A DNA stretch of 64,000 nt from Myxococcus stipitatus DSM 14675. Its GTDB lineage: Bacteria; Myxococcota; Myxococcia; Myxococcales; Myxococcaceae. Below are positions 34,257-43,762 of this stretch, in pieces. Numbering within the stretch: position 1 is the first letter of the stretch; every line of letters starts with the position of its first letter. The DNA lies in NCBI RefSeq assembly GCF_000331735.1, contig NC_020126.1, forward strand, positions 496,001 to 560,000. Reading direction: 5' to 3'. Under the pieces are notes generated by a model. The model ran no database searches and was not told where the DNA came from. It saw only the letters and a list, made by a program, of their open reading frames with translations. The position numbers were made by a program, and so were the translations under genes.

Positions 34257-35548
34257 TTCCGAGATGCGGCAGGAGGTTCGACATAGCGGGCCCTGGGGCG
34301 GAGCAGGTGGCCTTGCTCCCGCTGCTCCAGGATGTGCGCCACCCAGCCCGCCGCGCGCCCCACCGCGAACAGTGTCCCCGCCGCCCCCGGCGGCAATCCC
34401 AGCGCATCCGCCAACATCACCAACCCCAGGTCCACCGAGGGCTCCGGATGCCCCGCGTCCCGCATCGCCTCCTGGACCGCCCTTGCCACCCTCACCCTGG
34501 GCACCTCGGGTCTGACTTCACGCGCGGCCTCCAGCAGGGGAGGGCACCTCGGGTCTCCCTTCGGATACAGCCTGTGCCCGAAGCCTGGCACCGCATCGCC
34601 TCTCCGCAATCGCTCTCGCACCACCGCTGCCGCTCGCTCCGGCTTCTCCACCTCCGTCAACAACGCCTCCACCCTGTCGCACGCTCCTCCATGCCGAGGC
34701 CCTGACGACGCCGCCAACGCCGCGCTCACGCACGCATACAGGTCCGCCCCCGAGGACGCCGTCACCCTGGCCGTGAAGGTCGACACGTTCAACTCATGGT
34801 CCGCGCACAACACCAATGCGCGATTCAACAGCTCCGGCGCACGCTTCACCTTGGAGTCCCATGCACTCACCAGGGACTCCGCCATCGTCTCCGCCCGCAA
34901 CGCTCTCGCCACCCGTCCCGGCGCGTGCGCCACTCCCACCCATGCCGCCAATTGGCGCAGCAGCCGCCTCGCTCGCACCTTCTCCTGCTCGGGCGGCGCC
35001 GCGAAGCGCACCGCATCCTTCGCCGCCAACAACGGCACCAGCGCACTCAACGCTGTCACCGGCGGCGTCTCTCGCGGCAACAGCCTCGCCAGCTCCGAGG
35101 GCGGAATCACTGCCTCCCCCGCCTCCCACCGAGGCTCCTCCTCCAGCAACTCCCCAGACCACAACAACTCCGCCACTGCCTCGAAGCTCCGCCCCTCCAA
35201 CACCAGCCCCACCGCCGAATGCCCTCGGTATGCCAGTCCCTCCGCTCCCACCTGCGACACCGATGAGTCGATGACCGGCTCTCCCCACCGCAGCGCCCCC
35301 GACGCCACCGCCGCATGCCCCGCCCTCGCGTCATGCCGCGTCTTCAGTCGCTCCAGGTCCGAGCGCACATACCGGTTCTCCTTCGTCCCCGGCTCCGGCA
35401 CACACCGCACGAGACCTCGGCTCACGTAGGTGTAGAGCGTCGCCCGCTTCACCCCCAACAAGGCCGCCGCCTCCACCGCCGTCACCAGCTCCTCCTCGGG
35501 TCGATGGACGAATCGAGATTGAGAGCGTCCTCCCTTGCGTCTACTCAT
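34253..35548 (-). CDS. Citrate synthase family protein with N-terminal HTH domain
   Basis: 431 residues. Residues about 18-70 form a MerR/excisionase-like helix-turn-helix (VTAVEAAALLGVKRATLYTY, VRSDLERLKTRHD). The rest is a citrate synthase: the first catalytic His in LCADHELNVSTFTARVT, the second in GFGHRLYPKGDPRCP. It would condense acetyl-CoA with oxaloacetate or a related 2-oxo acid. The HTH plus enzyme fusion is known as a separate citrate synthase group; the HTH may bind DNA or only be a dimer handle. Start ATG 35548. Confidence 0.88.
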   Translation of the reverse strand: MSRRKGGRSQSRFVHRPEEELVTAVEAAALLGVKRATLYTYVSRGLVRCVPEPGTKENRYVRSDLERLKTRHDARAGHAAVASGALRWGEPVIDSSVSQVGAEGLAYRGHSAVGLVLEGRSFEAVAELLWSGELLEEEPRWEAGEAVIPPSELARLLPRETPPVTALSALVPLLAAKDAVRFAAPPEQEKVRARRLLRQLAAWVGVAHAPGRVARALRAETMAESLVSAWDSKVKRAPELLNRALVLCADHELNVSTFTARVTASSGADLYACVSAALAASSGPRHGGACDRVEALLTEVEKPERAAAVVRERLRRGDAVPGFGHRLYPKGDPRCPPLLEAAREVRPEVPRVRVARAVQEAMRDAGHPEPSVDLGLVMLADALGLPPGAAGTLFAVGRAAGWVAHILEQREQGHLLRPRARYVEPPAASRK

Positions 35549-35657
35549 GTCTCAACAGCCTCCCGACAGCCATTGTCGACTCGACTCGATTCTCACGTCG
35601 ATGTGTGCCTTCCCGCACGCATGGAGGCTCGGACACTCATTCGAGAGGAGCATCCCC

Positions 35658-36434
35658 ATGACCGTGGACTTCGGACGGACCTCGACGGACTACACCCGGC
35701 ACCGCGCCGGTTTCCCCGACTCCTTCTTCGACCGGCTCGTCCGCGACAACGTCCTCCGCCCAGGACTCCGCACCGTCGACGTCGGCACCGGCACGGGCGT
35801 CGTCGCCCGCGGTCTCGCCCGCAATGGCTGCTCCGTCATCGGCCTCGATGTCTCCGCGTCCATGCTGGAGGGCGCACGGCAACTCGCCACCGAAGCCCAC
35901 CTGTCCATCGACTTCCGCGAAGCCCCCGCGGAGTCCACCGGACTCCCCTCGGCGTCGTTCGACGTCGTCACCGCGGGCCAGTGCTGGCATTGGTTCGATC
36001 GGCCCGCAGCCGCGCGTGAGGCCGCTCGGCTGCTCGTCCCTGGAGGACGGCTCATCGTCGCCCACCTCGACTGGCTCCCCATGCCCGGCAACGTCGTCGA
36101 AGCCACCGACGCCCTCATGAACGCCAGCAATCCCAATCCCCCTGACCATGTCCGCTTCGGCTGCGGCGTCGGCCTCTATCCACAGTGGCTCAGTGATGTC
36201 ACCGACGCGGGCTTCACGCCCCTGGAGACCTTCTCCTACGACGTGCTGATTCCCTACACGCACGAAGCCTGGCGAGGCCGCTGCCGCGCCAGCGCCTTCG
36301 TGGGCGCCACCCTTCCTCCCGCCGAGGTCGAGCGCTTCGACCAGACCCTCGCCCGCATCCTCTCCGAGCGTTTCCCTCAGCCCGTCCTCGCCATCCCCCA
36401 CCGCGTCTTCGCCCTCCTCGCCACGCGCCCGTGA
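35658..36434 (+). CDS. Class I SAM-dependent methyltransferase
   Basis: 258 residues. SAM-binding motif I TVDVGTGTGVVARGLA (about 40-55), motif II acidic GLDVSAS (about 64), and CWHWFDRPAAAREAARLL (about 110-127), typical of the UbiE-like/Coq5 small methyltransferases. Target unknown. ATG 35658 follows GAGAGGAG. A cupin gene follows almost at once (GTG/ATG overlap region), so they may form an operon with the next. Confidence 0.9.
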   Translation: MTVDFGRTSTDYTRHRAGFPDSFFDRLVRDNVLRPGLRTVDVGTGTGVVARGLARNGCSVIGLDVSASMLEGARQLATEAHLSIDFREAPAESTGLPSASFDVVTAGQCWHWFDRPAAAREAARLLVPGGRLIVAHLDWLPMPGNVVEATDALMNASNPNPPDHVRFGCGVGLYPQWLSDVTDAGFTPLETFSYDVLIPYTHEAWRGRCRASAFVGATLPPAEVERFDQTLARILSERFPQPVLAIPHRVFALLATRP

Positions 36435-36439
36435 CTCCC

Positions 36440-36943
36440 ATGTCCACGCACCCCCACCTCGTGCATGAACCCTCGCTGCCCTGGACCGAAGTCACCCAGG
36501 GCCCTCGCGTCGCGTATCGCCGCAAGCAATTGGGCGCCGCCGCGAAGGGCCAGCAACTCGGATGCAGCCTGATGGAGCTGGCTCCCGGCAAGCACGCCTT
36601 CCCGCTCCACTACCACCTGGCCAATGAAGAGGCGTACTACGTCCTCTCCGGCTCGGGCCTGCTGCGCCTCGGTGACGCCTCGCTTCCCGTGCGGGCCGGT
36701 GACTACGTCGCCCTCCCCGTGGGGGCCTCGAGTGCACACCAGCTCGTCAACGATGGCACCGAGCCGCTGCGCTACCTCGCGTTCTCCACGATGGTGGAGC
36801 CCGACGTCATGGTGTACCCGGATTCGAAGAAGGTGTGTGTCACCGCGGGCTCCGCGCCCGGGGGCGACAAGGCCGCTCGAACCCTGTACACCGTCCTCCC
36901 CCTCGCCGCCGAGGTGGACTACTGGAGCGGCGAGGAGCGATAG
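36440..36943 (+). CDS. Cupin-domain protein
   Basis: 167 residues. Cupin motif 1 GKHAFPLHYHLANEEAYYVL (H-x-H...E) and motif 2 GDYVALPVGASSAHQLVND (about 93-111), giving the metal ligands His, His, Glu and His. It would bind a metal and a small molecule; no enzyme activity can be read. GTG 36431 is also possible. Confidence 0.85.
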   Translation: MSTHPHLVHEPSLPWTEVTQGPRVAYRRKQLGAAAKGQQLGCSLMELAPGKHAFPLHYHLANEEAYYVLSGSGLLRLGDASLPVRAGDYVALPVGASSAHQLVNDGTEPLRYLAFSTMVEPDVMVYPDSKKVCVTAGSAPGGDKAARTLYTVLPLAAEVDYWSGEER

Positions 36944-36954
36944 GCTCTCGCCCC

Positions 36955-37449
36955 ATGCCCCCCCTGCTCGACGTCCTCACCCGGGAGCACCTCCTCAAGG
37001 ACCGCGCCGCCGCCTCGGAGCTGCTCCCTCGCGGCGAGCCTCCCCAGGTCTCATTGCTGCGCCTGTGCGACGCGGGCCTGCTCCAGGGCGGGCTCTCCGT
37101 CTCCCTCGGCGTCCGCCCTGATGAGCTCATGGGCCCGCTCACCCTCGCCATGGGCGGTGCCGCTCGCCGCCTCAAGGTCGTCGATGTCCGCGAGCGCCCC
37201 GTCCTCGAGCTGCACGTGCAGGCCGGTGAGGTCATCGAGCGCTGGGAGGTCGAGAACCTCTCAGCCCTCGTCCACAACCTCAATGACCTCTACCGCGACG
37301 CCCAGGACGTGCGCGCCGTGGCCGAGCTCGGTGAATGGGAAGACGCGCTCCAGCTCTGGTGCATCGACAAGCGCGCCCTGCCGCGGCTGTTGCGACAGCC
37401 TTTCTTCTCGCCCTGGAATGCACGTGCCCTGCAGGGCTCGGCCAGTTGA
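36955..37449 (+). CDS. Unknown 164-residue protein
   Basis: No signal peptide. LLDVLTREHLLKDRAAASEL, then ALVHNLNDLYRDAQDVRAVA and EWEDALQLWCIDKRALPRLL. Mostly helical with two beta-like stretches. Not recognised. Starts 12 bp after the cupin gene, on the same strand, so probably in the same operon. Confidence 0.7.
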   Translation: MPPLLDVLTREHLLKDRAAASELLPRGEPPQVSLLRLCDAGLLQGGLSVSLGVRPDELMGPLTLAMGGAARRLKVVDVRERPVLELHVQAGEVIERWEVENLSALVHNLNDLYRDAQDVRAVAELGEWEDALQLWCIDKRALPRLLRQPFFSPWNARALQGSAS

Positions 37450-37512
37450 CGGAGGGTGCTAGCCCTTTCGTACTCTCGCGGGAATCCGGGGTTCTGAGGC
37501 AGCATGTCCTGA

Positions 37513-39945
37513 ATGCGTCTGCCCCCCCTGGTCCTCGTCCTCCTGTTGCTGTCTTCCGCCGCCCAGGCCGAGCTGGATTCGTTTGGCGTGGGAACCGGAC
37601 GCGACGGCTCGCTCACCGTCAATACCCGCCGCACCATCAACACGGCGATGCGTATGCCATTGGGCGCGCAGCGGGGGACGCGGACACTTTCGGTGGAGGC
37701 TGTCACCGCGCCCGCGGTGGGCAGTCTGCTGCTCATCCACCAGACGCAGGGCTTCGCCTCCAGCACTCCCTCTGGTGGCACCGGCCCGACGAGCCCTGGC
37801 GGCGTGGGGAGCTGGGAGATGGCGCGAGTATCCTCGGTCACCGCGGGCAGCCCGATGGTGATTCAGCTCTCCGCGCCGCTCGTCAACACCTACGACGCCC
37901 CCGGCTCGCAGGCCGTCACGGTGCCTGAATACACCACGGTCAACGTGAGTGGGTCCGGCTCGCTCGTGGCGCCGGCTTGGAATGGGAGCAGCGGTGGCAT
38001 CCTCGCGTTCCTCGCCAACGGCGCGGTGACGAACAACAGCTCCATCAACGCCGATGGAATGGGCTTTCGCGGCGGTGTCTTCGGTGAGAACACGACGCGC
38101 ACCAACTGCACCGGGGATGACCTCCCCACGTCGCAGGGGGGCGCCTTCAAGGGGGAGGGGCTCGTGGTGGAGCGCTATGGCTCCGCCTCCGGGCGCGGCA
38201 ACCTCGTCAACGCGGGCGGTGGCGGCATCTGCAAGGACGCGGGCGGCGGCGGCGGTGGGCATCGCGGCGCGGGAGGTCTTGGCGGAAGGACGGCTCCCAC
38301 GGATGGCATGCGCGACATGGGCGGTCAGGGGGGCGTGGTGATGGACTACACGGTGGTCTATTCCTTCCTCTTGGGTGGGGGTGGTGGCGCGGGAGAGGGA
38401 GACACCGGGGATGGTTCGAGCGGTGGCGCGGGCGGCGGCGCGGTGCTGGTGCGCGCGCTCTCGGTCTCCGGGGGCGGAACCTTCTCCGCGAATGGCGCGG
38501 CGGCCGCGGCATCGGGCGGCGAGGATGGCGCGGGCGGAGGGGGCGCGGGGGGCTCGGTCATCGTGCGTGTCACGGGCGCGCTGGGCTGTTCCCAGGCCCT
38601 CGTCCAGGGCGGCGCGGGAGGCAATGCGCCGAGCGCCTCCTTCCAGACGGGGCCTGGGGGTGGTGGTGCGGGTGGAGTCCTGCTGCTCCATGGCGCGTCC
38701 GTGTTGTGCTCCGGCTCACACGCGGGCGGAGCCGCGGGAACGGCGGGCTCGTCGGGTGGCAGCTACGGCGCCACGGCGGGCGGCATCGGAGAGATGAAGC
38801 AGTTCATCTTCCCCTACCAGGCACCCACCACGCCGGTCATCACCGAGCCCATCGTCAACACCACCGTGTCGACCCGTCCCACCATCCGCGGCGTCGCGGA
38901 CCCGGGCATGCGCGTCATCATCAGCGTCGATGGCGTCAGGGTCGCCGAGGTCGGCGCGGGAGTGGATGGAGCCTTCGTCACGGTGCTCGACCCGCCCGCT
39001 TCCGAGCTGGCCGTCGGGACCCACGTGGTGACGGCTGTCTCGGAGAGCATGGGCGCCTACAGCCGCCCCGCGTCCCAGGTGAGCTTCAACGCCCGGTCGC
39101 AGGCGGCGGATGCGGGCCTTGAGATTCCCATCATCGTGGTCCCCGCCGAGGGCGAGGTGACAGGACCCACGCCGTACATCGCGGGCGTCGCGGTCAACGC
39201 GCGGACGGTCGGCCTGTATATCGACAACCGCGAAGAGGCCATCGTCACCGCGGACTCGCAGGGCCGCTTCCGCTACGACATCCCGGCTGACTCGCCGCTC
39301 GCGGTGGGGCCTCACAAGGTCAATGCCCACGGCCATGACGTGGATGACAACTCCAGCGGGAGCTCTCCAGATACGCGCTTCGAGGTCGTCCTCCCAGACC
39401 CCGACGCGGGGTCTCCGACGCCGGATGCGGGAGGGTCGGATGCGGGGTCGTCCGGGCCGGACGCCGGTTCGGGGGATGCGGGCTCGGGCGTGACACGCGA
39501 GGTGCCCGTGCTCGTGGTCCCCGCAGAGGGCGAGTGGGTGGACCCGACGCCGCTGTTCGCGGGCGTGGCGCAGCCGGGGGCGACGGTCTCGCTGGATGTC
39601 GATGGGACTCGCGTGGCCACCGTTGTCGCGGACGCGACGGGTGCGTTCCGTCACACGCTGGCGGCCGAGAGCGCGCTGACTTCCGGCGCGCATGCCGTGT
39701 CCGCGTCGATGCTCAACAGCGAGTCCGGAACGCCCGGCCCCAAGTCTCCGGACACGGGCTTCCAGGTCCGCGGCCCCACCGCGCTGGATGTGGGCTGTGG
39801 AGGCTGTGGTGCGTCGCCTACGGGTGCGGCGGCGGCGTGGGTCCTGCTCATCGGCGTCGCGGCCTTGTTGCGCCAGCGTCGTCGTCAGGTGTCGGGCGTC
39901 AGGGTCACGCCTCCTCGACCGAAGTGTGGGCCTCCTGCCCGGTGA
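37513..39945 (+). CDS. AgmC-like surface protein with MYXO-CTERM-like tail
   Basis: 810 residues. Signal peptide (MRLPPLVLVLLLLSSAAQA), then a beta-rich region with many gly-rich stretches (GGGGGGHRGAGGLGG, GGAGGG) similar to myxobacterial AgmC, then three Ig/beta-sandwich-like repeats (ITEPIVNTTVSTRPTIRGVA, IIVVPAEGEVTGPTPYIAGV, VLVVPAEGEWVDPTPLFAGV) joined by Asp/Gly/Ser/Ala-rich linkers. At the C-terminus CGGCGASP, a membrane helix (AAAAWVLLIGVAALLRQRRR) and basic end resemble the MYXO-CTERM sorting signal. AgmC is linked to adventurous gliding motility; this is a homology guess by eye. Confidence 0.85.
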   Translation: MRLPPLVLVLLLLSSAAQAELDSFGVGTGRDGSLTVNTRRTINTAMRMPLGAQRGTRTLSVEAVTAPAVGSLLLIHQTQGFASSTPSGGTGPTSPGGVGSWEMARVSSVTAGSPMVIQLSAPLVNTYDAPGSQAVTVPEYTTVNVSGSGSLVAPAWNGSSGGILAFLANGAVTNNSSINADGMGFRGGVFGENTTRTNCTGDDLPTSQGGAFKGEGLVVERYGSASGRGNLVNAGGGGICKDAGGGGGGHRGAGGLGGRTAPTDGMRDMGGQGGVVMDYTVVYSFLLGGGGGAGEGDTGDGSSGGAGGGAVLVRALSVSGGGTFSANGAAAAASGGEDGAGGGGAGGSVIVRVTGALGCSQALVQGGAGGNAPSASFQTGPGGGGAGGVLLLHGASVLCSGSHAGGAAGTAGSSGGSYGATAGGIGEMKQFIFPYQAPTTPVITEPIVNTTVSTRPTIRGVADPGMRVIISVDGVRVAEVGAGVDGAFVTVLDPPASELAVGTHVVTAVSESMGAYSRPASQVSFNARSQAADAGLEIPIIVVPAEGEVTGPTPYIAGVAVNARTVGLYIDNREEAIVTADSQGRFRYDIPADSPLAVGPHKVNAHGHDVDDNSSGSSPDTRFEVVLPDPDAGSPTPDAGGSDAGSSGPDAGSGDAGSGVTREVPVLVVPAEGEWVDPTPLFAGVAQPGATVSLDVDGTRVATVVADATGAFRHTLAAESALTSGAHAVSASMLNSESGTPGPKSPDTGFQVRGPTALDVGCGGCGASPTGAAAAWVLLIGVAALLRQRRRQVSGVRVTPPRPKCGPPAR

Positions 39946-39990
39946 CGGAAACGGGCCTCGTGCGCTTCGTGCGGCGAGGCCTGTCGCCAC

Positions 39991-40375
39991 CGAGCCGTGA
40001 GCCCAGGCCCGTTCTCCTGTGCCTGATGCCCGCGCTTCGCGGGCCCGTGCGTGTTTCGCGCCGCGAGAGCCTGTCGCCACCGAGCCGTGAGCCCAGGCCT
40101 GTTCTCCTGCGCCTGGTGCTCGCGCTTCGCGGGCCCGTGCGTGTTTCGCGCCGCGAGAGCCTGTCGTCACCGAGCCGTGAGCCCAGGCCTGTTCTCCTGC
40201 GCCTGGTGCCCGCGTTTCGCGGGCCCGTGCGTGTTTCGCGCCGTGAGGCTCAGTCGTCGCCGAGCCGTGAGCCCAGGCCCGTTCTCCTGTGCCTGATGCC
40301 CGCGCTTCGCGGGCCCGTGCGTGTTTCGCGCCGTGAGGCTCAGTCGTCGCCGAGCAGCGAGCCCAGGCCCGTGCC
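39991..40375. repeat. 90-bp tandem repeat (four full units plus a partial fifth)
   Basis: CGAGCCGTGAGCCCAGG recurs at 39991, 40081, 40171 and 40261, and as CGAGCAGCGAGCCCAGG at 40351: period exactly 90. Each unit contains the hairpin CCCGCGCTTCGCGGG (TTT variant in one). The fifth, partial copy is the last dozen codons of the AIM24-like gene (minus strand), so each unit carries an echo of that C-terminus. It lies between two convergent genes. Confidence 0.95.
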
Positions 40376-41134
40376 CTTGAGCACGCTGCCTTCGTCTCGC
40401 GAGCCCCCAGGACCCGCGGCGGAGAGGATGCGGCCCGCGAGCCGGCTGAAGGGCAGCGACTGGAGCCACACCTTGCCGGGACCTCGCAGCGTGGCGAAGA
40501 ACAGGCCCTCGCCGCCGAAGAAGGCCGTCTTGATGCCGCTCACCATCTGGATGTCGTAGTCCACCGAGGGCTGGAACGCGACGATGCAGCCCGTGTCCAC
40601 GCGCAGCAATTCGCCGGGCGCCAGCGTGCGCTCGAGCAGCGTGCCTCCCGCGTGGATGAAGGCGAGGCCGTCACCCTGGAGCCGCTGCATGATGAAGCCC
40701 TCGCCGCCGAACAGGCCCGTGCCCAGCTTCTTCTGGAAGGCGATGCCCAGCGAGACACCCTTGGCCGCCGCGAGGAAGCTGTCCTTCTGTGCAATCAGCT
40801 CGCCGCCAAGCTCCTGGAGATTCACCGCGATGATCTTCCCAGGGTAGGGCGCCGCGAAGGCCACCTTGCGCTTGCCGCTGCCCCGGTTGAGGAAGACCGT
40901 GGTGAAGAGCGATTCACCCGTCAGCAATCGCTTTCCCGCGCCCAGCAACGAGCCGAGAAAGCCACTCTTCTTCTCCGAGCCGTCACCGAAGATGGTCTCC
41001 ATCTCGATGCCGTCGTCCATGTACATCAGCGTGCCGGCCTCGGCGACCGCGGCCTCCTGCGGGTCCAGCTCCACTTCCACGAACTGGAGGTCATCACCGT
41101 GGATCTTGAAGTCGACCTCGTGCATCTGCGCCAT
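40340..41134 (-). CDS. AIM24 / TIGR00266 family protein
   Basis: 264 residues. [20 protein letters not shown] and [20 protein letters not shown] are typical, as are [20 protein letters not shown] and [20 protein letters not shown] (two AIM24-type beta blocks). Role in bacteria unclear; membrane association is suggested for relatives. ATG 41134. The stop codon and last codons match the tandem repeat downstream. Confidence 0.9.
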   Translation of the reverse strand: MAQMHEVDFKIHGDDLQFVEVELDPQEAAVAEAGTLMYMDDGIEMETIFGDGSEKKSGFLGSLLGAGKRLLTGESLFTTVFLNRGSGKRKVAFAAPYPGKIIAVNLQELGGELIAQKDSFLAAAKGVSLGIAFQKKLGTGLFGGEGFIMQRLQGDGLAFIHAGGTLLERTLAPGELLRVDTGCIVAFQPSVDYDIQMVSGIKTAFFGGEGLFFATLRGPGKVWLQSLPFSRLAGRILSAAGPGGSRDEGSVLKGTGLGSLLGDD

Positions 41135-41258
41135 GGCATCCCGCTCCGTCGTCAGGGGTCGGCGCACCATACCCGCCCCCAGGCATGGCTCAACCCGCGA
41201 GTGCTTGGACCTCGCGGGCTTCGCGATGCGTGAATGACAGACGCTTGGCGCCGGTTGG

Positions 41259-41789
41259 CTATTGCGCCAGCAGGAGGGAGAGCGCCGTGGCGAGCTGCGT
41301 CTCCTCGTCCGCGAGCGACGCGGGAATGAAGAGCGAGACCTTGTCGTCCTTCCGGTCTCCACACGTGCGCCAGCCCTCGTAGCGGTCATGGCGGGTGATG
41401 AGCAGCTCGTAGCTGCACGGGCCCACGGTGCCGGTGACTTGCTGGGGGCTGACCTGGAAGTTGGAGACCTGACCGCCGAACGTGCCCACGGCCACGACGG
41501 TGTCCTCGTGGTCGGTCACCTTGAGGTTCACCGGCTTCTGTCCGTAGGTGCCTTTGAGGACGTCGTCCTTCTCCGTGAGGTCGACGGGGCGGCCGAAGGC
41601 CTTGCCTCGCACGGTGTCGTGCTCGAAGGAGAGCTGGACGTCGGAGCTGGAGAGGTTGTCGTCGGTGACTCGCATGGAGAGCGAGCGGTCCCGTGTCTTC
41701 AGGGTGAGGTCCTGGTTCGGGGAGGGAGGCGCGGCGAGAGCGGAGCCGCAAGCGAGCAGGCCAAGGGCGGTGAGGAGCGAGGTCTTCAT
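41259..41789 (-). CDS. Secreted protein, unknown
   Basis: 176 residues; signal peptide [19 protein letters not shown]. The mature part is beta-rich with short repeated strands ([40 protein letters not shown]). Two or three cysteines. No function recognised. Confidence 0.78.
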   Translation of the reverse strand: MKTSLLTALGLLACGSALAAPPSPNQDLTLKTRDRSLSMRVTDDNLSSSDVQLSFEHDTVRGKAFGRPVDLTEKDDVLKGTYGQKPVNLKVTDHEDTVVAVGTFGGQVSNFQVSPQQVTGTVGPCSYELLITRHDRYEGWRTCGDRKDDKVSLFIPASLADEETQLATALSLLLAQ

Positions 41790-41824
41790 GCCGTCAACGT
41801 AGGCAGCCTCCCGTCGCTGTGGAT

Positions 41825-42271
41825 TCAGTCAGGAGGCAGGGCGGGCGTGCTGCCTCCTGCTGGGATGGCCATGGAATCCCCCGCCTCCGGGCGGAGCACC
41901 AGCTCGCGGAGCGTCCAGGTCTCCCGCGTGTAGTCGACGTGCGCCTCCAGGACGCCGCGCCCGCGGGGCCCCTGCACGGTGAGGTCGAAGTCCACGCGTC
42001 CTCCGTGCGGTGTGGCGCCGTCGTGGGCGCGCAGGGTGAGGAAGCTGCTGGTCAGCGGTGTGCCCAGTTGCTCGGCGACCCGGGGCATGGCCTCGGCGGT
42101 GCGCAGGACGAGGCGATGGACGTCGTTGCGACGCAGCTCCTGCTCGATGTCTTGAAAGAGCGAGCGCGTCACCCAGAGCACCCCGCTGGCGAAGCAGCCG
42201 AGTCCTCCGAGGACCAGCGCCGCCGCTACCGCCCAGGTCTGCCAGGGACTGTCGAGGGGGCGCGGGCGCAT
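41825..42271 (-). CDS. Small membrane-anchored protein
   Basis: 148 residues, one N-terminal membrane helix (AVAAALVLGGLGCFASGVLW) and a soluble C-terminal part (about 45-148). It resembles in layout the Coa1/Tim21-like proteins (helix plus small beta domain), but nothing firm. Lies 35 bp downstream of the previous gene in reverse order (both minus). Confidence 0.65.
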   Translation of the reverse strand: MRPRPLDSPWQTWAVAAALVLGGLGCFASGVLWVTRSLFQDIEQELRRNDVHRLVLRTAEAMPRVAEQLGTPLTSSFLTLRAHDGATPHGGRVDFDLTVQGPRGRGVLEAHVDYTRETWTLRELVLRPEAGDSMAIPAGGSTPALPPD

Positions 42272-42341
42272 GCGGGTCTCCAGGACCCCTCACTAACGAG
42301 CAGGGGCGCCGGTTGCCGGGCAGGCGACGGAAGTGGCCATT

Positions 42342-43607
42342 ATGCTCCGCCTCCCCTCGGTGTGTGTGTCCACCCGTTCGGAGGTCCAGTCCTTGGCGCG
42401 GTCGTCGGAAGGTGTCGAACAAGAGCAGCGGCGGGTCCGCACGGGCCCTCCGCGTGTGCTGCGTTGGTTGATGTCCCTGGGCGGCATCCTCGCGCTGCTG
42501 GGCTCGCTGCATGCGTACCTGGCGGTGCGCTTGTTCGTGAGCCCCGAGTGGCCTGCCCCCTGGGGCGGCGCGGGCGCGACGCTGGTGGCGCTGCTCTTCG
42601 TGTCGATACCCGTGGGGTTGATGGGCGGGTTCGGCCTGCCCTCCGCGGCCCGACGCGTGTTGCAGTGGGTGTCCTTCGTGTGGCTGGGGAGCTTCGGCAT
42701 CCTGCTCAGCGCGATGGTGGTGGCGGACGTGGTGGGCGCGGTGGCGGGCTGGACGGGCCTGGTGGTGGACCCGTTGATGCTCGCGAGGTGGAAGGCCGTG
42801 GGCGTGAGTGCGGTGACGGTGCCCGCGGTGCTCTACGCGTTCATCACGGCGCGAGGCCGCGCGACGGTGGAGCGCGTGACGGTGCCGATGTCTGGATTGG
42901 CGCCAGGGTTCGGTGGCCTGAAGGTGGTGCAGATTTCAGACGTCCACGTGGGGCCCACGCTGGATGGCCGGTGGCTGCGGCGCGTGGTGGAGCAGGTGAA
43001 CGCGCTGAAGCCAGACATCATCGCCGTGACGGGGGACCTGGTCGACGGAAGCGTGGAGTCGCTGCGCGAGGAGGTGCGCCCGCTCGCGGAGCTGCGCGCG
43101 TCGCTGGGCGTGTTCTACGTGACGGGCAATCACGAGTACTACCATGGGGGACCGGCCTGGGAGGCGGAGGTGGCTCGGCTGGGCCTCACGGTGCTGCGCA
43201 ACACGCATCGCGTGGTGGAGCGGGATGGGGCGCGGTTGGTCATCGCGGGTGTGACGGACCACGACGCGGGTCACATCGTTCCCGCGCATGCGAGCCGTCC
43301 CTCCGCGGCGCTCGCGGGGGCCCCGAGCGACGTGCCCGTCGTGTTGCTCGCACATCAGCCTCGCTCCGCGCTGCGCGTGGCCGAGGCGGGCGTGCGGGTG
43401 GACCTCCAGCTCTCCGGGCACACGCATGGCGGGCAGGTGTTCCCGTTCATGTTCTTCATCAAGCTGCAGCAGCCCGTGGTGAAGGGGCTCGCGACCGTGG
43501 CTGGCGTGCGCGTGTACACGCACCGGGGCACGGGCTACTGGGGGCCTCCGCTGCGACTGGGGCCCTCACCTGAGATCGCCGAGCTGACCCTGGTGCCCGC
43601 GAATTGA
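42342..43607 (+). CDS. Membrane-bound metallophosphoesterase (YkuE/YaeI-like)
   Basis: 421 residues. Four membrane segments (about 35-165) precede a calcineurin-like domain: VVQISDVHVGPTLDGRWLRR (D-x-H), VTGDLVDG (GD), TGNHEYYHGG (GNHE), LAHQP and SGHTHGGQVFPF (GHTH). These give the two-metal site. Family members include UDP-diacylglucosamine hydrolases, but this fused form's substrate is unknown. ATG 42342 (MLRLP) or 42333. Confidence 0.92.
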   Translation: MLRLPSVCVSTRSEVQSLARSSEGVEQEQRRVRTGPPRVLRWLMSLGGILALLGSLHAYLAVRLFVSPEWPAPWGGAGATLVALLFVSIPVGLMGGFGLPSAARRVLQWVSFVWLGSFGILLSAMVVADVVGAVAGWTGLVVDPLMLARWKAVGVSAVTVPAVLYAFITARGRATVERVTVPMSGLAPGFGGLKVVQISDVHVGPTLDGRWLRRVVEQVNALKPDIIAVTGDLVDGSVESLREEVRPLAELRASLGVFYVTGNHEYYHGGPAWEAEVARLGLTVLRNTHRVVERDGARLVIAGVTDHDAGHIVPAHASRPSAALAGAPSDVPVVLLAHQPRSALRVAEAGVRVDLQLSGHTHGGQVFPFMFFIKLQQPVVKGLATVAGVRVYTHRGTGYWGPPLRLGPSPEIAELTLVPAN

Positions 43608-43726
43608 GGATGGGTCCAAGTCGACCTGCTGAACGAAAAGACAGTCGCCTTGTGCCCGTGAGGAGAGGGCTCTATGCGTGGCGAAGGCTGGCGTAGAGCG
43701 GACTACCCAGAAAATTTAAGTGTAGT

Positions 43727-43760
43727 TTGATATTTCCGCTATTGCTGGCTACTGTCCTAT
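43727..43760 (+). promoter_or_regulatory. Candidate promoter, possibly of a leaderless transcript
   Basis: TTGATA (43727-43732), 17 bp, TACTGT (43750-43755). The local sequence is AT-richer than around. The GTG at 43763 lies about 7 nt downstream of the -10-like box, so the transcript may start at or next to the start codon. Confidence 0.45.
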
Positions 43761-43762
43761 GC

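Noticed and set aside
39991..40375. CRISPR array
   Set aside because: The units are contiguous 90-bp tandem copies without distinct spacers, and no cas genes are present.
39534..40559. 341-codon frame through the tandem repeat
   Set aside because: The repeat unit is 90 bp (a multiple of three), so frames stay open by chance; the peptide has no signal or domain.
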